Assembly (NCBI GenBank): GCA_030596025.1
Contig: JAUVKW010000006.1
Location: forward strand, 1-39,209
Origin: Bacteroidota bacterium
GTDB taxonomy: Bacteria; Bacteroidota; Bacteroidia; Bacteroidales; VadinHA17
Direction: 5' to 3'
Length of the DNA stretch: 39,209 bases
Below, piece by piece: positions 10,501 through 16,018 of the stretch. Numbering within the stretch: the stretch's first letter is position 1; each line of letters opens with the position of its first letter. The translations under genes and the position numbers were made by a program. The notes under the pieces were generated by a model. That model was given only the letters and a program-made list of their open reading frames with translations, did no database searches and was not told the DNA's origin.

Positions 10501-10742
10501 AAGACCAGGAATATCAACTGGATAAGGGAGATGTAGTATACTTGTTTTCTGATGGCTACCCTGATCAATTTGGTGGACCAATAGGTAAAAAACTAAAAAT
10601 GGTCAGGTTAAAAAATCTACTCGAGGATATCCATGATAAAAATATGGATGATCAATACAAGCATGTTAAGCAGAACTTTGAAATCTGGAAAGGAGACCTT
10701 GACCAGGTAGATGATGTTCTGTTTATGGGGATCCAGGTTTAA
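7572..10742 (+). CDS. Two-component-type propeller sensor with SpoIIE (PP2C) phosphatase output
   Basis: 1056 aa. A signal peptide or anchor (residues 1-25) precedes a long periplasmic part with repeated Reg_prop blades (for example ESGYLWIGTGSGLSRFDG and RGELWVSTFRSGVVKLY), giving two seven-bladed propellers by analogy with hybrid sensors. A Y_Y_Y domain follows near 670-745 (VYQYKLENYDNDW). One transmembrane helix lies near 750-770, then a charged coiled coil (residues 775-820) ending in DSINYAQRIQASILPP. The SpoIIE phosphatase occupies about 825-1056. Its metal-binding acidic residues are intact: SGDFYWW (~843), ADSTGHG (~865), SDGYPDQ (~993) and VDDVLF (~1047). The protein probably senses an outside signal and dephosphorylates a cytoplasmic partner, such as an anti-anti-sigma-like protein. 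No kinase or STAS partner is encoded nearby, except the cut histidine kinase upstream. It ends the + strand gene run. Confidence 0.92.
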   Translation: MNPKPATYLFAFFIAFFGFLGISYAQDFHLKNYSTEDGLSNRFIYTINQDESGYLWIGTGSGLSRFDGFEFRTDFLPDSLSESFFNCSMKDSLGSLWFGSNNGLVIQYDGQKFTNYNLNEYTTGAITGLLEGQNGNIIVSTQNGGLIKIDPINPHNIIYHKLEVGLIFSIGKDPNGRLLVGTNDGLMLYSFPKGNQKPQLISKLDQIPSTRINVLYSGPFSGNLFVGTEDKGLYLLKPGTQTDHFIVFNLSRDIDVKRPNIRSIIETKRGELWVSTFRSGVVKLYLGDNQENVLDYQLFNAKNGLVSNTTQVIFQDFEKNIWIGTAGNGMSILMDEAFTFLNMDKDTPGNSVSSIVSDESNYYFAGDKGIAVFDSKSMQIVKSFGKNNGLPADQITSLALFGKNLWVGTRKSGLYLLSLITGRANPFFVSNDDNEKSINHIVQEGKKLWLATNNGIFLFDLDSGNRKHFSTTDGLPHNNISHLYMDQDKKLWISTLSDVLYYLSGTSVVKSNFPSAGIRIDFRQIAISNRGDVWAATYGNGVLHFASDTVYNVTMETGLMSNYCYSIFTDNQNRIWVGHRQGYSRISEEDKIINTYGQERGILGDANPNSGMIEKDARVLLGTTQGVMIYDYRMDKETGQPPKVSVNSIQFNEEEIPFSKKIVMPYASYELKIDFVGISYSNPEKVVYQYKLENYDNDWSPYTTASEITYNRLDDGEYKFLLYAFNADFETSAEAFSFEILVRKPIWKTWWFYVFISILLVSLVVTIIVLRERKQKKFQAFLENKLDERTREVVEQKDEIELKNKEITDSINYAQRIQASILPPVQKLKDSFPGSFVFYRPRDIVSGDFYWWDKLDDERFVIVCADSTGHGVPGAFMSMIGSTLIKDIVARNLNIKPSSLLSILDQEITTSLNQNIEVHTSNDGMDMIVCEFNTRTNHLRFSSAMRPIILFHKGEQYYIRGNRSSIGGDTLTGKVFEDQEYQLDKGDVVYLFSDGYPDQFGGPIGKKLKMVRLKNLLEDIHDKNMDDQYKHVKQNFEIWKGDLDQVDDVLFMGIQV

Positions 10743-10902
10743 GAAGGGATGTTCATGATTTGTTTTACTCCTGAAATTTTGCAAATCATAAAACTCAATT
10801 ACTCCTTGCCTGCCTGCAGATTTCGTTTGCGTATTCCGGTTTTCCTAAAAAGGCAGCCTCTAATGTGCTGTGTTTATTATGGGCTTTGCCCCTAAAACCC
10901 CA

Positions 10903-10936
10903 CAAGCATTCTTTTGACCGATCAAAAGAACGCTTG
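10903..10936. repeat. 34-base near-perfect palindrome
   Basis: The arms CAAGC and TTCTTTTGA pair with TCAAAAGAA and GCTTG around a CCGA loop, with one A/C mismatch between the two arm segments: 14 base pairs in total. It lies 161 bases after the SpoIIE stop and has no T-run on either side, so it is not a typical intrinsic terminator. Confidence 0.7.
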
Positions 10937-11277
10937 ACAAGAAAAATCGCCGACTGCAGGCTACTTGCTCCCAAAGGGGCACCCCTGAAAAGCCACTCGT
11001 GAGCTTGGTTAATGGCCTTATCAATAGTGCATTCACTATACATTCCACTTTATAGTTGTCCTTACGAGGCTTAAAGTTCGGCCACCCACTTATAGCTTGC
11101 TTGCTAAGGTAAAAGAACTCGACAGGTAGTAATTTAAACAGGTCAGTGATATCGTCAGGGAGCAAAACAAAAATAACCCCGGGTCATCCAAATTATACCA
11201 ATCTGAAATTGTATAAGTCTGATTATGCGTCATTTAAGAAATTGCGATGTTTTTTGTGTCGAAGTCAGGAAAAACAG

Positions 11278-11297
11278 CACCAGGCTTCAGCCTGGTG
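11278..11297. repeat. Perfect 8-bp hairpin of the CCAGGC type
   Basis: CACCAGGC and GCCTGGTG pair around the loop TTCA. The core CCAGGCTTC also occurs at the large palindrome at 26697-26743, which suggests a shared REP-like family scattered through spacers. Confidence 0.6.
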
Positions 11298-11462
11298 TTA
11301 AGGCATAAGTATGAGTCAGGTTTTGGCGCAAATTTTGCTTTTTGCTGAACCTTTCGATTTGCAAGGGCTGAAGGTTTAATAAAGGCTGCAAAATTTGTGA
11401 AAAAACCGAAAAACAAGAGGTCCGCAGTATCTGGCTTAATTTGCAGCCTTCAGATTTGGCAT

Positions 11463-12065
11463 CTATTCCGATACTTCCTCAAGATTTATTATCCCGTTAA
11501 GAATAGAATAGACCGTTAAACCAGACACAGTTTTAATACCCAGCTTCTGAGTTATATTCTTTCTGTGAGTTGTTACAGTATGTATACTTATGAAAAGCTT
11601 CTCTCCAATTTCTTTATTGGTTGAGCCCATTGCCACATGGCGAAGAATATTCTTTTCACGCTCACTTAATTTTGAAGATTTTGAATTGGTTTTACCAGCA
11701 GGCTTCCTGCTCTCAATAATTTTATTCAGCTTCTTCAGAAGTTCAGTTTTAGATTGGTATAAGTTTAAGGAATCATAAAAAATACTCTCTGCTTTTTTTG
11801 AGTCTCCAGTACTTCTTAAAAATAATACAGCGGTTTTGTTTTTGTCATGAAAATATTTTTCAAGATCATTTTCTAATTGAGGCTCTAGCATTTCTTCTGA
11901 AATAATTACAAAATCAGGTTCTTCATGTAGAATATTTTCTAATAATTTGAAGGAAGAATCAGACTTGCCCACTATTTCAACCATTGCAACCTCCCTTAAC
12001 AAACTCTCAAGACCTTTTGTAACAAGGTGCGATTTTGAGGCAATATAGAATCCTATCTTACTCAT
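11463..12065 (-). CDS. LuxR-family DNA-binding regulator with degenerate receiver domain
   Basis: 200 aa with the two-part layout of NarL/FixJ response regulators. Residues 1-125 fold like a receiver by pattern, but key residues are missing: the acidic pair expected near residue 8 is replaced (GFYIASKSHL), and the phosphoacceptor Asp is replaced by Ser56 in PDFVIISEEML. Lys107 in YQSKTELL may be the conserved lysine. Residues about 133-195 are a clear LuxR helix-turn-helix: LSEREKNILRHVAMGSTNKE, then IHTVTTHRKNITQKLGI. It probably acts as a DNA-binding transcription factor not controlled by phosphorylation. It lies 119 bases downstream of the hemerythrin/RIC-like gene on the same strand; that neighbour suggests a redox, oxygen or NO-linked input, which is inference. 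Starts at ATG. Confidence 0.87.
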   Translation of the reverse strand: MSKIGFYIASKSHLVTKGLESLLREVAMVEIVGKSDSSFKLLENILHEEPDFVIISEEMLEPQLENDLEKYFHDKNKTAVLFLRSTGDSKKAESIFYDSLNLYQSKTELLKKLNKIIESRKPAGKTNSKSSKLSEREKNILRHVAMGSTNKEIGEKLFISIHTVTTHRKNITQKLGIKTVSGLTVYSILNGIINLEEVSE

Positions 12066-12184
12066 TATTACAACTGTATGTGTTAGGTGTGCAGTAGTTC
12101 AACGGTATTTTTTTTATTGAGCACCATGGCATGTTGTTATTCTCATTAATTATTTGATTCGTCCGGTTGAATGTAGTATAGATG

Positions 12185-12889
12185 CTATTTTCCGGTTTTT
12201 ATTTTTTTCTCCATAAGTAACACCTTTGGAATCAAGACTTTTTCTTCAATTCTGCTGTGATCATTCAGATCTTTTTCCAGGTTGAACAATTCTGTAAGAA
12301 CTTTTGAGCAAAGAGATGGATTACCGGTGGGAGCCAGATATTTGATAATAATATTTTTTAAATCATAAAGCTTTGATTCAATATCATCATGTTCTGAGGA
12401 ATATTCCTGAATGGAATAGCCTTCAGAGGCTGTGCTTTCAATCAGGCTATTATCTTTACCCAGAAATGCCAACTCAGTTGAGATAGAATACGGAAAGACC
12501 TTTTCATCTTCTCTTTTTGTATGGGCAATAAGCTCATTTTTATACTCCCTGAAAAATGATTCCAACAAAACAGCATACTTGTTGTTTGCATAACACTCTA
12601 CCACCATCAGATTAATTAGCTTTTCCAGTTCTGGAATTTTCACATCCAAATAATACCTGTGTGTTTTACTCAGGTAATCTGTGATTAAGCTTACAGAAAA
12701 ATTTTGTAGATTTTCTTCCGGGAAATAATCTTCATCATGAAAGGAATTCACAATTTCTAAAAAGAAGTCCAGTTTAACATTGTGTTCCTGACAAACCTCC
12801 TGAACACTTTTATCTCCAAATCCCAGGTTAATACCAAATCTGTTTATCACAGATATCAGAAGATAATTCAAATGAATCAGGTCAGCCAT
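12185..12889 (-). CDS. Hemerythrin/RIC-like di-iron protein with cysteine-less ScdA N-terminal domain
   Basis: 234 aa from the ATG at 12889. A further ATG at 12910 exists, but a -7 box at 12915-12922 places transcription start at about that point, so 12889 is preferred. The N-terminal part (about 17-50: NRFGINLGFGDKSVQEVCQE) aligns by eye with the ScdA/YtfE N-terminal domain, but the usual DFCCGG is replaced by NLGFGD. The rest is a hemerythrin-type four-helix bundle with candidate iron ligands H77 (SKTHRYY), H123/E127 (HTKREDEKVFP), H167 (SSEHDD) and H211/E215 (HSRIEEKVLIP). RIC proteins are known to repair Fe-S clusters after nitrosative or oxidative damage; whether this variant does so is unclear without the cysteines. 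It precedes the LuxR gene on the same strand and could act as its sensor. Confidence 0.82.
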   Translation of the reverse strand: MADLIHLNYLLISVINRFGINLGFGDKSVQEVCQEHNVKLDFFLEIVNSFHDEDYFPEENLQNFSVSLITDYLSKTHRYYLDVKIPELEKLINLMVVECYANNKYAVLLESFFREYKNELIAHTKREDEKVFPYSISTELAFLGKDNSLIESTASEGYSIQEYSSEHDDIESKLYDLKNIIIKYLAPTGNPSLCSKVLTELFNLEKDLNDHSRIEEKVLIPKVLLMEKKIKTGK

Positions 12890-12914
12890 TTTATTTTTGC
12901 CGGTAATCATATTA

Positions 12915-12922
12915 CAAAGATA
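12915..12922 (-). promoter_or_regulatory. -7 box for the hemerythrin/LuxR pair
   Basis: On the minus strand this reads TATCTTTG, a full match to TAnnTTTG. Transcription would begin near 12908, inside the longer possible start codon, which favours the ATG at 12889. No TTTG was found at the usual -33 spacing. Confidence 0.5.
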
Positions 12923-12937
12923 AAAGATAAAAGTTTA

Positions 12938-12988
12938 CCCCGTGAAATCCTGCAAAGCAGGAGCAACAAAGTTGCTATTTTACAGGGG
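12938..12988. repeat. Three-way-junction palindromic element
   Basis: An outer stem (CCCCGTGAAAT at 12938-12948 against ATTTTACAGGGG at 12977-12988) encloses two perfect hairpins with AAA loops: CCTGC-AAA-GCAGG (12949-12961) and AGCAAC-AAA-GTTGCT (12962-12976). The two inner hairpins abut without spare bases, giving a cloverleaf-like fold of 51 bases. It lies between the lipoprotein stop and the hemerythrin promoter. It could be a REP/MITE-like repeat or an RNA structure at the end of the lipoprotein transcript. Confidence 0.75.
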
Positions 12989-13097
12989 AATAAAGATAAA
13001 AGTAGTAATTCAGGTTGAATGCGGAGATGATTTTTACGAGTATTTGACACTAGCTTAGGGAGTTCCTTATTTCGAATTCAGAATAGCAAAGAGTAAG

Positions 13098-13631
13098 CTA
13101 TTTGCTAAGGTCGGGAAGTATAAATGCAGGAGTTGACTCAGTATTGCTTTCATGCCCGGCCCTGTCAGTGATATAGAAGTCGTAACTAATTGTGTCATAA
13201 TCAAAAAGAAGATATGTAAATTCCACTTCAACTTCACCTGTTATACTTTGATCCATTCTCTGGGGCTCAAGGTATGGTATCCTGTAATTAAGGGGAAATT
13301 CAAGTTCATCATCACCAATTTCAACCGGTATCCCGTTCTGTATATCAAACATAGTAAAAAACAGGTTAGAATATTCTGGATCGGTGGGATCAACAGTATC
13401 GGGGGGCTGTCCCAGTCCAATATCCCCATCTCCATCTACAAATGAAAAAACCAATTTACCTACCAGGCCTTCATTTCCTAACTCATCAATTGTATCTCTG
13501 ATAAAAAAACTCAGGTATTCAATTTCAGGTATTTCTGGATATGTTTCAACTTTTCGACAGGAAGAGAGTATGAGGCTTAAAATTGCACTCCACACAATCA
13601 GATATGTTATTTTTTGTATCATAAAATTCAA
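13098..13631 (-). CDS. Putative lipoprotein, function unknown
   Basis: 177 aa with a lipoprotein signal peptide: a hydrophobic stretch followed by the lipobox LILSSC, with Cys25 as the lipid site. Met4 is an alternative start. The mature part is acidic and carries VDGDGDIGLGQPPDT, a DGDGDIG segment that I associate with uncharacterised Bacteroidota lipoproteins, followed by beta-strand-like sequence to FILPDLSK. It should sit at the outer or inner membrane facing the periplasm. The gene is 28 bases downstream of der on the same strand, so it is probably read from the era/der transcript. No enzymatic motif is visible and I do not assign a function. Confidence 0.75.
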   Translation of the reverse strand: MNFMIQKITYLIVWSAILSLILSSCRKVETYPEIPEIEYLSFFIRDTIDELGNEGLVGKLVFSFVDGDGDIGLGQPPDTVDPTDPEYSNLFFTMFDIQNGIPVEIGDDELEFPLNYRIPYLEPQRMDQSITGEVEVEFTYLLFDYDTISYDFYITDRAGHESNTESTPAFILPDLSK

Positions 13632-13659
13632 TATAATGAAATCTCCTCAAAAATCATAC

Positions 13660-14964
13660 CTATTTTTTTCTGAAAAAGATTTGTATTGGAACACCTGAAA
13701 GCTTGAAATTTTCTCTTAATCTGTTCTCAAGATATCTTTTGTATGGATCTTTTATATGCTGAGGGTAATTACAAAACATGGCGAATGAAGGGGCTAATGT
13801 TGGAAGCTGAGTGGCATATTTAATTTTCACTTCCTGCCCTCTGTGTGATGGAGGATGATGAGCTGCAACTGCCTCAAGAACAATTCGGTTAAGTTTTGAG
13901 GTGGGTATCCTCTGAATTCGGTTTGTATAAACTTCAACCGCGGTATCCAATATTTTTTGCAATCTGATTTTACTTAATGCAGAAGTAAATACAATAGGGA
14001 TATCCTGGAAAGGAGCTATTTTATGCCTGATTTTTTCCTCAAATATTTTTGCAGTATTTGTATCTTTCTCAACCAGGTCCCATTTATTTACCAGGAGAAC
14101 AATGCCTTTTCTGTTTCTTTGAATCAGGTGTAATATATTTTGATCCTGGCCTTCAAACCCTAATTCTGCATCAATCAATAGCAAACATACATCCGAGTTT
14201 TCAATAGCTGTGATTGCCCGCATTACAGAATAAAACTCCAGGTTTTCATTCACTTTGCCCTTTTTTCTCAATCCAGCTGTATCCACCAGGTAAAAATCAT
14301 GCTTATATTTATTATAGCGTGTATAAACCGTATCCCGGGTTGTTCCTGAAATAGGTGTGACAATATTGCGTTCTTCGCCAAGGAGAGCATTTACCAGTGA
14401 GGATTTTCCAACATTCGGTCGTCCAACAATGGCAAACCTGGGCAATACTATTTCCTCTTCATGTATTTCATCGGGAAGAAATGTTACCAGTTCATCAAGC
14501 AGCTCTCCCGTACCACTGCCATTTATTGAGGAGATAGGATAAATGTCCCCGAGACCAAGTTTGTAAAATGTATTTGCCTCATACTGCCTATCATGCTGAT
14601 CTACCTTGTTTACCACCAGCATAACCTTTTTGTCTGTACGCCTCAGGATCTTTGCAAGTGCTTCATCAGGGCTGGTAATTCCTGTCTCCACATCAACAAG
14701 AAATAAAATAATCTCAGACTCCTCAATGGCTATAAGCACCTGCTTTTTAATTTCTTCTTCAAAAATATCTTCAGAACTACTCAGATAACCTCCCGTATCA
14801 ATAACATGAAACAGCTTACCATTCCATTCGCTTGTTCCGTAATGCCGGTCCCTGGTTACTCCACTTGTTTCGTGTACAATTGCCTTTCGGCTTTCTGTGA
14901 GACGGTTAAAAAGTGTGGATTTTCCAACATTTGGCCTTCCTACTATGGCTATGATATTTCTCAT
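13660..14964 (-). CDS. der: Ribosome biogenesis GTPase Der (EngA)
   Basis: 434 aa, the normal length for Der, with two tandem GTPase domains and a C-terminal KH-like domain. The first G domain has GRPNVGKST (9-17), DTGG (56-59) and NKVD (119-122). The second has GRPNVGKSS (181-189), DTAG (228-231) and NKWD (293-296). The last ~90 residues (HPPSHRGQEVKIKYATQLPT ... NRLRENFKLSGVPIQIFFRKK) are the KH-like domain. Known role: GTP-dependent assembly of the 50S ribosomal subunit. It begins at an ATG, 95 bases after the end of era, and is followed 28 bases later by the lipoprotein gene. All catalytic motifs look intact. Confidence 0.98.
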   Translation of the reverse strand: MRNIIAIVGRPNVGKSTLFNRLTESRKAIVHETSGVTRDRHYGTSEWNGKLFHVIDTGGYLSSSEDIFEEEIKKQVLIAIEESEIILFLVDVETGITSPDEALAKILRRTDKKVMLVVNKVDQHDRQYEANTFYKLGLGDIYPISSINGSGTGELLDELVTFLPDEIHEEEIVLPRFAIVGRPNVGKSSLVNALLGEERNIVTPISGTTRDTVYTRYNKYKHDFYLVDTAGLRKKGKVNENLEFYSVMRAITAIENSDVCLLLIDAELGFEGQDQNILHLIQRNRKGIVLLVNKWDLVEKDTNTAKIFEEKIRHKIAPFQDIPIVFTSALSKIRLQKILDTAVEVYTNRIQRIPTSKLNRIVLEAVAAHHPPSHRGQEVKIKYATQLPTLAPSFAMFCNYPQHIKDPYKRYLENRLRENFKLSGVPIQIFFRKK

Positions 14965-15059
14965 TTTTCAGTATTCAAAGTTTTCAATTATGTAGTCATT
15001 ATTTATGATGGAAGCATGAACCACGAAGTGCTCGACATAGTCAATAATTCGGGTTAACA

Positions 15060-15941
15060 TTAATGACCATACCCCCATCTTTTCAATTGTTTTTCATCAT
15101 TCTTCCAGTCTTTCTTTACTTTCACATAAAGTTCAAGGAAAATTTTCTTTCCAAAAAAATCTTCCATATCTTTTCGGGCCAGGACACCTACATTTTTTAA
15201 TGCTTTGCCTTTCTGACCAATGATAATAGCCTTTTGTGATTCCCGGTTAACATAAATATGTGCCAGGGTTCTAATAATTTTCTCTTCTTCAATAAAATGT
15301 TCCACTTCCACTTCTACAGAATAGGGGATCTCTTGCTTGTAATGAAGCAAGATTTTCTCCCTGATAATTTCGGAAACAAAAAACCTTTCCGACCTATCTG
15401 TCAGCTGGTCTTCCGGGAAATAAGGTGGCCCCTCCGGCAATAGCTCTATTATACGATTGAAAACACTCTCTGTATTAAACACTCTCAATGCTGAGATAGC
15501 CATAATTTCAGATGAAGGCAAAACCTTCTGCCAGTCTTTTGCAAGTTGAAGTATGGTTTCTTCATTGGAGAGATCAATTTTGTTGATTAGTAATAATATA
15601 GGGATCTCTAATTTTTGAATTTTTTCGAAAAATTGAATATTCTTTTCGAAAGAATCGTAAATGTCAGTTACATAAATGAGGATATCTGCATCCTGAAGTG
15701 CCGTACTCACATACTTGAGCATATTTTCCTGTAGCTTATATTCAGGCTTTAATATGCCGGGAGTATCTGAATAAACTATTTGAAAATCCGGGCCATTCAC
15801 TATACCCATTATCCTGTGCCTGGTAGTTTGGGCTTTTGAAGTAATAATGGATAGCTTGTCTCCCACAAGGGAGTTCATAAGGGTGGATTTTCCAACATTT
15901 GGATTTCCAATGATATTAACAAATCCTGACTTATGGTTCAC
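15060..15941 (-). CDS. era: GTPase Era
   Basis: 293 aa with the standard Era layout: a G domain with GNPNVGKST (12-20), DTPG (59-62) and NKID (120-123), then a type II KH domain (about 210-285) with the RNA-binding segment IIIGQKGKALKNVGVLARKD and an ending near QLKRWGYGH. Known role: binds 16S rRNA 3' end and supports 30S maturation. The start codon is GTG at 15941; no ATG fits the conserved beginning (SGFVNIIGNPN). A -7 box at 15970-15977 predicts transcription start about 20 bases before this GTG, consistent with the chosen start. It is followed by der and a lipoprotein gene on the same strand. Confidence 0.98.
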   Translation of the reverse strand: MNHKSGFVNIIGNPNVGKSTLMNSLVGDKLSIITSKAQTTRHRIMGIVNGPDFQIVYSDTPGILKPEYKLQENMLKYVSTALQDADILIYVTDIYDSFEKNIQFFEKIQKLEIPILLLINKIDLSNEETILQLAKDWQKVLPSSEIMAISALRVFNTESVFNRIIELLPEGPPYFPEDQLTDRSERFFVSEIIREKILLHYKQEIPYSVEVEVEHFIEEEKIIRTLAHIYVNRESQKAIIIGQKGKALKNVGVLARKDMEDFFGKKIFLELYVKVKKDWKNDEKQLKRWGYGH

Positions 15942-15969
15942 CTTAAAAATTATGTTTTGATGATATTGG

Positions 15970-15977
15970 CAAAGATA
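15970..15977 (-). promoter_or_regulatory. -7 box upstream of era
   Basis: Minus-strand TATCTTTG matches TAnnTTTG fully and is 28 bases before the GTG start of era, suggesting that era-der-lipoprotein is transcribed from here. No clear -33 TTTG was seen. Confidence 0.5.
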
Positions 15978-16018
15978 GTAATATTCAATTAGTCCGCCCC
16001 GGTACCAGACTCCTGGTA

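Larger units (their letters stand above)
10743..11462. other. 720-base spacer, palindrome-dense, no convincing gene
   Basis: The stretch lies between the convergent SpoIIE and LuxR genes. On the minus strand two overlapping frames of 82 and 101 codons (10795-11043 and 10860-11165) can be read, but they share the same DNA in different phases and neither matches a family I know. The region contains an 8-base inverted repeat just after the SpoIIE stop (10755-10762 with 10782-10789), GGGC-TTT-GCCC at 10881-10891, a strong hairpin at 10903-10936, AGGGG-CA-CCCCT at 10975-10986 and an isolated hairpin at 11278-11297. It could be a decayed mobile element or a structured repeat family. Confidence 0.5.

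Noticed and set aside
10795-11165. Two small minus-strand frames as real genes
   Set aside because: They overlap in different phases, contain multiple palindromes, and match no family I know. Left as part of the spacer description.
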